From: Mya arenaria
Taxonomy: Eukaryota > Mollusca > Bivalvia > Myida > Myidae
Assembly: GCF_026914265.1 (NCBI RefSeq)
Contig: NC_069124.1
Span: 16,823,088 to 16,887,087 of the forward strand
Direction: 5' to 3'
Length of the DNA stretch: 64,000 nucleotides
The notes under the pieces were generated by a model. The model was not told where the DNA came from, made no database searches, and was given only the letters and a program-made list of their open reading frames with translations. This document shows positions 1 through 12,900 of the stretch, piece after piece. A program made the position numbers and the translations under genes. Position 1 is the first letter of the stretch. Each line of letters begins with the position of its first letter.

Positions 1-770
1 TTGTTTTACTTTTATTGTCGAGCTACGATTGATGATCTAGGTCGACAATGCATTGTCGATCTACGATCTACGATCCAGGTCAAGATTATTTTTGATGTTG
101 TTTGACTTTTATTGTCGATCTACAATTGTTGATCTAGGTCGACAATGCATTGTCGATCTGCGACCTACGATCCAGGTCAACATTATTTTTAATGTTGTTT
201 GACTTTTATTGTCGATCTACGAGTTATGATCTCGGTCGACAATGCATTGTCGATCTACGATCCAGGTAAACGTTATTTTTAATGTTGTTTTACTTTTATT
301 GTCGATCTACGATCTACGCTCCAAGTCAACATTATTTTTGATATTGTTTTACTTTCATTGTCGATCTGCGATTGATGATCTAGGTCGACAATGCATTGTC
401 GATCTACGATCTACGATCTGCGATTCAGGTCAACATTATTTTTGATATTGTTTTACTTTTATTGTCGATCTACGATTGATGATCTAGGTCGACAATGCAT
501 TGTCAATCTACGATCTACGATCCAGGTCAACATTATTTTTGATATTGTTTTACTTGTATTGTCGATCTACGATTGATGATCTAGGTCGACAATGCATTGT
601 CGATCTACGATCTGCGATCCAGCTCAACATTATTTTTGATATTGTTTTACTTTTATTGTCGAGCTACGATTGATGATTTAGGTCAACAATGCATTGTCGA
701 TCTACGATCTACGATCCAGGTCGACCAATTTATTTATTTTTATTTTGATGTACGATCTACGAGCTACGCG
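1..770. repeat. 97-bp satellite array with an internal palindrome
   Basis: Tandem units of about 97 bp (anchor 'ttattgtcga' recurs at about 14, 111, 208, 298, 357, 461, 558 and 655); one unit is shortened to about 59 bp and neighbours are about 90 and 104 bp. Most units contain TCGACAATGCATTGTCGA, which equals its own reverse complement, followed by short 'gatctac' runs (7-mers repeated two or three times). The array runs off the left edge, so its true size is unknown. Short open frames of 60-84 codons inside it change with the repeat register and are not genes. Confidence 0.9.
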
Positions 771-2400
771 CCAACTTCACACACCTGTTACAAACTCCAA
801 AACAATATAATATGTAACGTGCCAGTAGAATCCGGTGACCACAAACGCTAGATTCCGTTGCCGTGTTAAATTGAAAGAAAATTCTTAAAACACGATTAAA
901 CAATGAATTTAGTTTAACTTGAAGCATGATCCTAAGGATATTTCAAAAACAGAAACAAAAAACACCGTTTCTGCTCGTCGCCTACGGTTTTCATGTCAAA
1001 TTTCTTCATTATTTGGTTAATTTGACACAATATCCCTTAAAAATAGATTTACATTCACTAATAATATGGCCATTCTTTAAAATAAAGATATTTTCCTAAA
1101 TCCAAAACAAAAACAGTAACAATGCAAAGAAAATGCTGTACTGAACTTTGTTGCTATTTTACGGACAGAATCCGCATCGGTGTCGGATAAAACCGGCAAA
1201 TGAAAAATGTGGACGGAAAGAATCCGCTTTGCATCATCACAGTGATATATGTGGGTACAGCCACGCGTGTGTCACTCTTTCCTTGAAAACGGGCTCCTTT
1301 GAAATAATCAGTTATCAATTTCTGAAAATCGCGTTCGTCACGCAGTGCTTCATAGATGCAAATTTTACCATGTCCTTTGTTCTTGTATCGGCCAACATCT
1401 ATTTCTAGCTTATTCCGAAGTTTGAGAAACATGTTCTAACATCATGGGTCTTAATAAAACTAATTAATAAGTATGGTTCTCTGCAAAAAATGGTTTTAAA
1501 TAAAGAATATGTTTTAAGTTTGCTAGTTTTAGACACCCCAAAATCCACAATGTGTATACCACGTGATAAATTATGACATATTATTATATATGCTACGCCG
1601 GAAGGCAACATTTTGCATAAAATGAAGACTTTTACAAAACAAAGATATTCTTTTTCTTTTTCTACACCATTTTAAACGAAGCAAAGGGTAATCTTTGCTG
1701 CTTTATGAGCCCCGCCTTCCTTTTATTACCGGAGTTTGATAAGGTAATTAGTTTTCTCAAACACTTGGACAAACCTGTTATCAAAATAATGTTTTAACAG
1801 TGATCCATCAGGTGGCGGTTTTGCGAAAAGGTTTGTCGAAGTGCTATAAAGTCTCAGTCAAACTCTTATAAACGACCGAAGATGTTTCATTTAAAATGGT
1901 GAATAAATAGTAAAGTTATCTTTATTTAAAGTATTCACCCGAAGAAAAATATTGCCTTCCGACGTAGAATTTATGACGCAATTTATGACATGGTATATCC
2001 ACACTGTGTTTAGCATGCTCGTGTTTTCGTGTGGATGTCAAACAAAGAATAATATATTTATAGTAAAACTTGCGTTCACTGAAATCATTGACATACTGTG
2101 CATTTAAGAATTCTAAAATTGTGAAGGCGTTCATGTCATTTTCCATTTGCGGCCACCGGGACCCCCGCCCCCCCCCCAAAAAAAAAAATAATAAATAAAT
2201 AAAAAATGTCTACGTTTACTTTTCATTTCAATTAAGGAGAGAAAAAAATAAAAATAAATTAAATACACCTAAATTGCACCATTTCGGACTAGAAAAGTTC
2301 TGCTAAAATTTTCTTGGGGGAAATACGACTCCAGGGGAGGAGGCACTTGTCCAAAGTTGCGTTCCCTCTAACGCCAACTCGGTCAGATTATTATATTAAA
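771..2400. other. AT-rich intergenic DNA, no gene seen
   Basis: No convincing coding region. Overlapping open frames on both strands near 1150-1610 are short, have no recognisable motif, and lie opposite each other. A C-run followed by an A-run lies at about 2164-2190. Confidence 0.6.
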
Positions 2401-2408
2401 ATGTTATT

Positions 2409-2642
2409 TTGCAAAAGCGAGAAATAAATTATCGCAATATTATGGTGTAAGTATGCAAAAGCGAAAAATATATTATTGCAATAATTATTATGGTGCAAGT
2501 ATGCAAAAGCGAGAAATAAATTATTGCAATAATTATTATGGTGCAAGTATGCAAAAGCGAGAAATAGATTATTGCAATATTATGGTGCAAGTATGCAAAG
2601 CGAGAAATAAATTATTGCAATATTATTGTGCAAGTATGCATC
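2409..2642. repeat. 48-bp tandem repeat, about five units
   Basis: Units read roughly 'atgcaaaagcgagaaataaa' followed by 'ttattgcaataattattatg' and 'gtgcaagt'. Two central units are 48 bp and nearly identical; outer units have lost 3-5 bp. The resulting 75-codon open frame (2453-2680) is a by-product of a period divisible by three. Confidence 0.85.
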
Positions 2643-2649
2643 GTAGAGA

Positions 2650-5150
2650 CTTTCTATTTAATAGTTTCTCCCTCGATTAAAGAATAGAAATATACTTTAC
2701 AAAGAGACACAGACATCCTACGGAAGCGATTAAGTTACCATTTGTGAACGTTGGACGGTGAAACTGGATGACAGGAAAGAAAAGTTAATTATCTTTGTTG
2801 TATATGTGCCTTTTAAAGGGACTCGCTCGTTCGGCGCCAAAAACGAGTGTTCCCGGTTATGCACATGAAAACACTTTGTTTTATATTTTATTATTTTGCT
2901 CTTTTATACCATAATACGTACATACAGCAGGAATAAAAAAACAAACACAATATAAGTATAAATACCTGGTTGTAGTTGGGAGCGAACCAACGCAGGTATA
3001 GTAAAGAAATTGTTTTTAGAAAACTGATACCTTATCTAGACGCTCACAGACTCATACGAAGCTAACGGATATTTATACCTTTATTGCATACATTGATACC
3101 ATAACGTGATAATGTAATTCAACTAATCACGATACAGCCTCTTATTGGATCGCGTTACTAACGCTTTTCAAAATCGTGGACTTCAAAGACAATATTTGAG
3201 CATATATCAACATTTGTTGAAGGGTTCCAATCGTCAGTATCTTTAATAGTTTTAAAACTCCTAATGATTTGCCACACTTTATTTTGTCAAAAAATGTTTC
3301 CCTAAAAGGTGCATTTTACTAACGATGAAATAGTCTATCTTAGATTGAACTCCCCCCCCACCCCCCCCCCACCCCCAAAAAAAAGGTTTTTTAATCATGT
3401 TTGATACGAGTATTGTTATTTTATTCACAATATTAGGGCCTTGTAAATTCATGCTTCGATTTGATTCAGGCTTACTGGATTTTGGAAATTAAAAAGCGAA
3501 CGTTCAGTGGTTTGAATTGCTATTTCCACCAGTCATTCTTTGTAAAAGAAACACGTATGCTTTTAATGAGAGCATTTGAGCATATCTTTGAAGTTCTGTC
3601 AGATAGTGTATACACAATTCGAACAAATGAAAAAAGTCGCAAAAATACGAATAACAGCATTTCTTAACGCCCACTTTAATTATTTTTTTTATTAGAACGA
3701 AAAAAAAAAGAAACCATTATAATATTTGGCATATACCCTTTCGAAAACATATCATCTGTTTTAATTAATTGTTTGCATATAATACTTGCAGAATTCAACG
3801 TCGCATATTTTTTACGAGTCATCTTCATTTATTTCAACTAAAATGGCGTACAACTCAGTGGACGTCCAGTATATATTGATTTAAATACAATGGCTAACGC
3901 ACAATTTTGTGCTGATTTCCATGATATACTATTAATTGTGCAATTTCAAAATCTACATAAATGACCAGAGAGGTACATCAACAATGTTTAACGGATCTCG
4001 AGTTGGCCTGTCCCTTTCACGTTATATCTAACTTTAAGGCGCACACTATAGGGTAATGCAAATATTAGCGATATTTTGGCGCTTTTTTAATTGGGTAATT
4101 TGTGGCCACGTAGCTATCAATTAAAACAAAAAACAAAACATTAAAAAAATATATTTTCCTATTTTTGCTTAAGTCATATGCTTTTGTTTTTATACAAAAA
4201 ATGGCTATTTAAAGCATCTTTTAAATTTGAAGCTTTCTTAAGTTAAACAACTATTAATTTCTTTATTCATCTATGAATCATTATATGATAACTATGCATT
4301 TATACATGTACTTATATTTAGTGAAAGAAAAATTGTTTTGTAATTTTTACCTTTCCCCATTCTACGACGTCTTATTGTTATTGATTTGTTTACATATATA
4401 ATTTCCATGTTTATATTTTGAATTTCTACCGTGCTAGCCCAAAATAACCTTAACGACGAAAAGCGAAAGTCTAGGTCATAATCACGGGAGGTATTTATTT
4501 CTTGTATCCGTATTTAATATCCCTTGGATTTTTTAGAGGTCAAATCTGTTGTTTTAAGAAGTGGCATACAATTCACTGAACATTACATAATTTTACGAGT
4601 GTTTAAACAGACAAGGGCAGTACTATAGATTTAAGCAAAACATATGTATGTATCATAAAACCAGTTTACTAACATTGCTTCATAACATGAATGCATGTTA
4701 AATATATATTTTTTACATGCTACGCATATTTGTAGAACACATATGTACATAAAACAAAACAGACCCAGCTAGTCTGTGTTATGATATCTCATACACACAA
4801 CATGTAATTATATATATATATGCTAGCTATTGATAGTTCTTACATGTAGATAGTTCATAAAGCTAGCATTAAATTTAATTGATTTTATTAAATGTTTAGT
4901 ATAAAAACTTAGTTGTACTAATTAATTAATTTTCGATTCTTTGTTCGAATTTAAGCCATACATAGTATTGCTAATGTTTTTTTTATTGTAAATACGAGCA
5001 TCATTACAATCAATTACAATCAGTCATTATTTACCCAACTTGCTTGAGTTTCATTTAAGGTATTGTAACCTTCCCTTTAACGTAAAAAAACTCTGTGTTG
5101 CTCATTATGTTAAAATATTGTAGTATTGTTTAACTCCTCTATTTTCTCTT
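2650..5150. other. AT-rich intergenic DNA, no gene seen
   Basis: Nothing coding that I can support. It contains a C-rich then A-rich simple tract at 3351-3384 and long AT-rich stretches. A 68-codon open frame at 3461-3667 shows no motif. Confidence 0.55.
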
Positions 5151-5156
5151 ACTGTA

Positions 5157-5486
5157 ATGCACAAGTCAATTGTAACCACGCCCCCCCCCCCCCAGGTCCG
5201 GGGAATAGCGTGGACTTTGACTTTCGGTCCAGCCAACCCCGGGTAAATTCCCCGTCCTGCGGGAACGAACAGATGGTAAAATCCCCGCCAAATGTCCCCG
5301 CATCCCAGGGACCCTATATAGGTTAGGCCCAATCCCCGCTATATTATTGCGAAGACAAAACCACCGCATTCACCCGGCACTCGGCACTACGGGGCCATCT
5401 GGAAGGTAAAAACACGGCCCATTTCCTCGACTATCCCCGGTATACCCCCGGACCTGGGGGGCCGTGGTTACAATTGACTGGTGCAT
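5157..5486. mobile_element. GC-rich MITE-like element with about 40-bp terminal inverted repeats
   Basis: The left end (from 5157, 'atgcacaagtcaattgtaac') is matched in reverse complement by the right end (to 5486, 'caattgactggtgcat'); the inverted match continues inward through CCACG, a C-run and AGGTCCGGGG, about 40 bp in all with few mismatches. The C-run is 14 bases at the left and about 6 at the right. The interior is much more GC-rich than the flanks and full of short GGGG/CCCC stretches that could pair with each other. There is no transposase frame, so it would be non-autonomous. A target-site duplication is not resolved. Confidence 0.8.
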
Positions 5487-6900
5487 AAGATGTATTATAA
5501 AGCCATGATGTACATGTACTTACACTTGTCTACATGTTTTGTAGTTTAGTGGAAACATACATAAACATTACAATCATTTCTAGAATGTGTCACATTATGG
5601 ATAAATGAAATATAAGTTGTCCCACAACTCACTATGACTTTATTGGTCCTGTCCCGACAAAGATCCTTGTGGTACCAACCCGGGAACGATTTTAATAGTC
5701 CCGGCTTTTCGGGTAATCGGTCCCGGGTTCCGGCAGATATAATATAACTGCAATCGCTGTCAACAAATTTTGCAATAACGCATGGTGAATTAACATGTCA
5801 GTTATTGAAGGAATATGTGAGTAAACTGTCTATGAACTGATTGTACTGTAATTTTCTTTCTCCTCTTGACTTTTTCGGTATGTATTATGAGTATAAATCA
5901 GATAGATTGTTATTAATATGGGGCCGTATGAAATGGACATATTTCGGACTAATTCGGATAACTTTCAACATGCAATTTTAGGGCAGACACCACTAGTTAA
6001 ATTCTTATTCATTCCATTGACCAATAACGCGAAATGATACCTAGTATTTTACGATCCCAAAACCATATATGGATAGAAAGTTCCAGTTTTTTACTAAAAC
6101 ATTCAACAATATTAAAAAAAGGTTTAAGATGTATACTTAAAGAAGCCAAATGGTCTGGTGCTTTGATTCACGGTCATTGGTTAATAAAAAAACATTTAAA
6201 ATGAAGTAAACACAAAGGCAGCTAAACATTTGAAACAACCAAAACAATATATGTCTTGTTAAAAAATCATAAAGTGCACAGGGCTAATCTTATTTTGATA
6301 TGTTCACGATAGGGGTTGAATGTTACATTCAGCTCTGCTGTTATTTAATTGTCTTTGGTTAAATAATGTTTCATATGCTAACATAGATCCAAATGACAAT
6401 TAAAATCACTGTTCTTGATAAAAAAAATTACTTATTCAAAAAGAAAGTTGAGAAAAAACTTTGAAAATAGTACCGATAAAAAAGCAGTCTCACATATAAA
6501 TAGTATTTAATGTGGTTACAAAGCAAATTTCATCATGAACATTTCACAAATAAACATTTGTCTATAAGTGATGTTTTCACAAAGAATGAGTTTTTATACT
6601 GTTCTGACAGTGGACTGCTGTGTTTCTCAGTAAGAAAGTCAAACAGTTAGCTTGTGAGATAAATCAAATCATTCACTGTGAAAGTCTATAAAAAAAAATT
6701 GGGCTATTTTCTGACAGAGTCCTCTAATTTTTAAATACAGTAAGGTGTAGTTGACTCCTTCCTGAGTGAGTCAGTGTTTAATCCTTTGACTCGATGTGGT
6801 TATAGATTAAAGAAAGGGTTACATGAGCTTTTTATTTTTAAAAGATTGAAAAATATGTCAATTTAAGGTTGTACATTAAAATATCTTATATTGATTGCAG
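5487..6900. other. Upstream region of EFL1, probable promoter and untranslated exon
   Basis: The first coding exon of EFL1 is preceded directly by a splice acceptor (…ttgattgcag, ending at 6900), so at least one untranslated exon should lie upstream, probably in this stretch. I cannot locate it or a promoter with confidence. Positions 5641-5745 form a GC-rich patch with cccggg/cccgac words resembling the neighbouring GC-rich element. Confidence 0.4.
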
Positions 6901-6906
6901 AGTAAA

Positions 6907-9900
6907 ATGAGAACAACAACAACTGAGAAGTTGGCCGAGCTGCAGGGTAACCCTGGCAACGTGCGAAATATTTGTATTCTGGCCCATGTTGATCATGGTG
7001 AGTATTTTTGCAAAACGCTTGTAGTAAATAATTAAATTACCTAGGCCCCCCAAAAATGCCTTTAGGTTCTCAGGCATATTTTTTGAAAAATTGGAATGGT
7101 GCACTTTTTATTCTTAAAATTTTGAAACATGTTGGTAAATATTTCAAAACAGAAGTCATTAATTGCAATTAAAATATGTGAAAATGTCAGAGCACATACG
7201 CTTTGATTAATTCATTAGGATTTTTTTGTAATTGATCTCAAAATATATCTTTAAAACATATCTCTCCAACATTGTCCTATTTTGGTAAAATTGTTTGGTG
7301 AGCTACACATGTGCAAGCTAACAATTTAAGAAATACTCCATATTCCAAGTAGTTATTACTTCAACACATTAAAATCCGAAGCAATTTTGGCTTGTTCATT
7401 TCGACATTGTAGTACCTGTTGCGAGGTTTTGCCACAATTATGGTAGTTTATCATGTTGTTTCCCTCATATTTCAGGAAAGACAACTCTAGCTGATGCATT
7501 AGTAGCCAGCAATGGGATTATTTCCCAAAGAATGGCTGGAAAGGTTTGTTTCTTTTGGTATCGAATTTTATTGAATCACAAAAAAATGTGCTTAATTCTG
7601 TTTAAATTTTAATCTTGCTATTATTTTAACAGATCAATAATTTATATGCATGACAAATCTGAACATGCGAAATTATTTGCATGTCAACTTATTGATGCTT
7701 CTTTCAGAAGCATTAATAATTTGTTTGGCATGGTTTGATATTTTTTCAAAGTCTGAAAATGTCCTGAATGTGCAATGTCACAGCTGGAATAAATATTTCA
7801 TTACCTTACAGCTGCGGTATCTGGACAGTCGGGAAGATGAACAGATCCGTGGCATTACCATGAAGTCAAGTGCCATCTCGCTACACTTTCATAATGGTGA
7901 AAAATATTTCTTTAAAACGTTTCATAACTTCTTTTGTACAATTGAACAAAAGCCTTGGTTTTGTTCTAAAACTTTAACCTTGGCTATTACTAGGGATGTT
8001 CCGACGATTAATTATAGTCGAAAATTGATTGGTTGGGCCTGAAATTGGCGACTTTAAGTTGCATTTGGTCAAAATCAATCATTGATTCAACAGACGAGTT
8101 GTTGTTCTTCTTTCCTCTCATTATTTGCATTCCAGTTATTTCTGCCAATTTACTCCTTCGATTTCATTATTACATTGGAAAGTGTTTGGTTGTCCACTTC
8201 AACAATATGGCCAAAAGCAACAACAACACCAACTAATTTCAAACATACACATATGTATAGTTAAGGTTTAGGAGTGATTGTACAAGAATAAAACTACAAT
8301 AAAAGTATTGTCAAAAAAGTGTACTATCGATAATCAGTTACTTGAGTGGAGTATGAAGGACCATAACATATATATGCACCCCCACCCTAATGTGTATTGG
8401 CATGTGTTTGCAGAGTTCATGTGTATTACTAGTATTTATAATGAGGAAGATATATTTTCCATTTACTGTGCAGATACTGTATATTTTCCGTTTCCTGTGC
8501 AGATACTGGAGAGTTCCTTGTGAACCTGATTGACTCACCGGGCCATGTTGACTTCTCCAGTGAGGTCTCCACGGCCGTACGACTCTGTGACGGGGCCATT
8601 GTTGTTGTCGACGTTGTGGAGGGTGTCTGTCCCCAGGTGAGATGGCAGGAGTAAACTTTCTTAGACAAATTAATCCACATGCATGTAATGATGAAACATA
8701 ATTAACATGCAAAGCTGTGATCAAATTCTTTTTTGATTGTCAAAGCTTTTTAGAGTGTTAAAATATTATGGGGATGAAAAGTTCATGTTCAGGGGTTTTG
8801 TCAGTGCATACGGATAATAACACAGTTTTGTGATTTGGCATCTGTGCTCAGGCCCTATTACCACCACACACAAAGGTTGACTAGTCAATATAATACATGG
8901 TTTGCTATTTATCCTGAAACTGTGTCACACCTTGGAACAGACCAATGTGGTGCCAAGTTGGGCACACCCTAAGAATATCAACTTCTGTATATGTATTCAA
9001 TTCTAGTAATTATTTTGTGTAAATGTTTCCTGAGTACCGTGTCACAAATTGCTCTGTGACACATTTATTGCCACTTAACATTTGCATTTAATTTTACCAT
9101 GTGTGTGGGTAAATTTTTTTATTAAAATTATGTCACAAATTATGTCACAACTTGTAACACGATACTTTCATTGCTGCATCAGGCACTACTGGAGTATATC
9201 TTTTTAACATTTTAGTTCAATTCTACCATTTATGGTGGTAAATGTTTCCCGAAAGCCAAGTCAGAATTTGTAACAGGCCTACGCAGTGATGAGTCAGGCG
9301 TGGCTGGAGAATATCAGATATTATCCTAACTATTCTTGTGCTTAATCCTTCAACCTATGGGTCAATTGTTCTTAATAAGTGCCATACCTTTTTACAGCCA
9401 AACGCAGTGCTGCATCAGGCGTAGTTTGAGAGTATCTGATATTATCTGACCTGATTTGGGGCTTAATCTTTCCACATATGTGGATTAAAGGATATCTTAA
9501 ACCATGAAATACCTTTTTACAGCCCTGTGCAGTGCTGCGTCAGGCGTGATTTGAGTATATTGGATATAATCTGACAAATTCTTGCGCATAATGCATCCAC
9601 CTTATATGAGTAAATGTATTCATAAACTGTGCAATAACTTCAAACAGACCCATGCAGTGCTGCGCCAGGCGTGGTTGGAGAATATCCGTCCGATTCTCGT
9701 ACTCAACAAACTCGACCGCCTCATCACAGAGCTTGAGATGGAGCCACTCCAGGCCTTCATACACCTACAGCAGATATTGGAACAGGTTGGGACTTCTTTT
9801 TCAAAAAGTCATTCAAATTACCATTTTCTTTAACCAGCCCAAAGAAGATATAAATAAAATTACCAACAAGCCAGAGTATATAAACAAATTGAAAAGATTT

Positions 9901-12900
9901 CTTGACAACTCTTAGCTTGTTTCGGGCTTGCAGGCCTTTGCTAATTATGATCACTGTTAAAGACGTTTTTCAGTCAGAAATCTTACAGATCATGGTATGT
10001 TCCTGATCAATGGTTGTTTGATAAAAAATGTGGTAAAGATGGAATATCAATGATGTAATTATAAGTGTAGTCTTGTACCATCATTTTCAGTTTGTGAGAT
10101 TTCAGTCTCAGTTTGTTGGTTTTTCATCTTGAGTTTGAACCCAAGAGACAAATTCTAGAATAAAGACTGTTTATATTTGTTTATAAAGGAATTTATTAAA
10201 TCTTCAAAAGCATAATTGTGAGTCCAGGAACTCTTAAATATGAGAAGGTGAGAATCTTGAATTTGAAAGAAAGAATAGCTAGATGGTAAATGAAATGGCC
10301 TCTTCATTGTATTATTATTATTGTTTATTATTTTGAAATAAGCCTTTAATTCAATAAATAAAATTGTACAGGTGAATGTTGTGACGAGTGAGCTATTTAC
10401 GGCAGACGTGATGTCCTTATATTCTTCGGATCCCACTCAAACTGAGGGGGGCACTCAACAGGTATGAACTTTTTTCTTCTTTTTTTTGAACTTGATCAGG
10501 AGGACACTCACCAAAAATTCTGTAATATTTATATGTATACAATAATAATGAATGTAAAAGTCAGATGACAAAATTATCTTTTGAATTTTTTAGTTCCATT
10601 GTGTGTGTAAGTATAAGAAAGAGTTAAAAATGTGAAGTTTTAAAATCATAGTAGTTTCAATGTCAGCAATGTGAATGTATGTAAATATCTCCACACAATA
10701 ACTTTTTCCATAGACACATGACTGGCACGAGGAAGCAGACGAACAAGAGCACAAGAACATTTACTTCTCCCCCGACCTCGGCAACGTCGTGTTTGCTTCC
10801 GCCTACGATGGATGGGGATTCACGTATGTCTTCTCCCAATCTAGAAATAGAATGCTAGTACATATTTAAGTGTTGACAATAAAAAGTTTTTATATGTTGT
10901 TTGAAATGTCTAGAAATAGAATACTTCAATTGAAAATTCCTTCTTCACTCCGTACCTTATTGAATCATGCTGTGTTTAATGAATTGGTCCAAACGCTGCT
11001 GGATGGATATGCAAGAACAAATGAGATCATATTTCGTTATGTGTACAAGTTGATTTTCTTCAGTATTCAATATTCAGATAGTTTCAATACAGGTAAATGC
11101 ATGATCAACCTACACAAATTAAGCCACTACAGCATGCACTTTCTTGGATTGATTCATATTTTTTGTGCGTTCATGCAGTATGAACACTTTGGTGTGTTTT
11201 TGCAAATCAATGACCAGTCATGCTTGTTGAATCAAAATGCAACAATGAAATATACAATAATGTCATAACACCAATCAGTCGAAAATTTAAATTAGAATTT
11301 CTATATAGAACAGACTAGGTAAATGTAAATATTTGAACATTCATGATTTTTCCAGGATTGACCAGTTTGCCGATATCTATGGCAAGAAGCTTGGTATGAA
11401 TGTAGAAGGCCTGCAGAAAACATTGTGGGGCGACTTCTTCCTCAACAGCAAGACAAAGAGGATCATGAAGGGTGCCCAGGTCAGTAATTATTGCTCTAAG
11501 AATTTTTAAACCTATCAAATTACTTTTTAGCTTGTATTTTTTTCGAAGTTGTATGTTTTTGAACAAAACACTCCTAGATATTGCCATAGCCTTGGTGTTG
11601 TCTGGGTTTTGCCACATCACAGTGAAAAAAGCTTTAACCATGGCTATAGCTGAAGGAAATACTCATGTAGTGGCTGTGTGTAAACCACCACTCAACTTAA
11701 GAGTTTGATTGTTTATTTTATAACAATGTCAAAGAAACCAAGCACGTCTAAATAATAATTACATAAATAGAACTTGAATATTACTGCTCAAAGATAAGAG
11801 CGAATATGCTTATGAAATAAATCAATAAGTAACAAATGTTACAAGTGTAGTTGTTGACTTAAGTCATTGACGATTCAGATGAGAATTATTTATTTGTATA
11901 TGTTAATAAGGGCGTGTGCAATGAAGCGGGAAAAGGAGAGAAGGGCATTATCAACCAATCGATCACTCTCATAAATATAGATCAACTCGCATAACCAGTA
12001 TTTACGCTCTGACGCACTCGAACATCGACGGACATTGACGAACAGTAAAGCATATAAGACAATAGCCACGTAGCACGACACTAAACACGACAAGAAAACA
12101 AATACACAAACAATACAAGACAATATACGATATGGAACCATACCAAACACACAAACGGAAATATGCACCTTGCTACATACTCCCCCTCCTGGTTGGTATG
12201 TACCCTACATTCAGGAAACATACCGTCCAGGTAATGAGAGTAAATAACTTTGTCTCAATAAAACTTGGTACACATGTTGCCAGTGACAATGGGCAGATGT
12301 ATAGCCACGCCTATTACTTGGGCTTGTAATTGTTGCGTTATGCCCTTGTTTTGACTTAAAAATACAGACTCATTGGCGTTTGGTCTGCAGTCCTCTTGTT
12401 ATTTTATTGTGATTCATTTTGCTCTGCATCGTGAGTCCTGTGCTCATCGTTCTTCCTGAGGTCCAATTACAATAATCTGGAGCATGCTCATGGACACATG
12501 TTTAAAGGTAGTAATTTGTACATAAATCTTTACCATGTACCTCAGTTTTATTTGAAAGGTTGCATAGTTGATTCCCAAGAGCCATGAATATTTTGTTGAT
12601 ATTCTTGTTCTTGTCCATATCTGGTCCAAATTCCTGGCAAATTCTTAAGAGTTACACACATAAATAACTTGAAAGAAAATTATTTACTTAAACTTTATTC
12701 CAGTTAAAGGGGAAGAAACCACTGTTTGTCCAGTTTGTATTGGAGAGTATCTGGTCTGTGTACGAGGCTGTGTTAATACGGCGTGATATGGAAATGACAA
12801 AAAAGATACAGGCATCCCTTGGGCTGAAGATGAATGTACGGGACACGCGGCAGAACGACACCCGTGTCCTGCTGCAGGCCATGATGGGGCAGTGGCTTCC

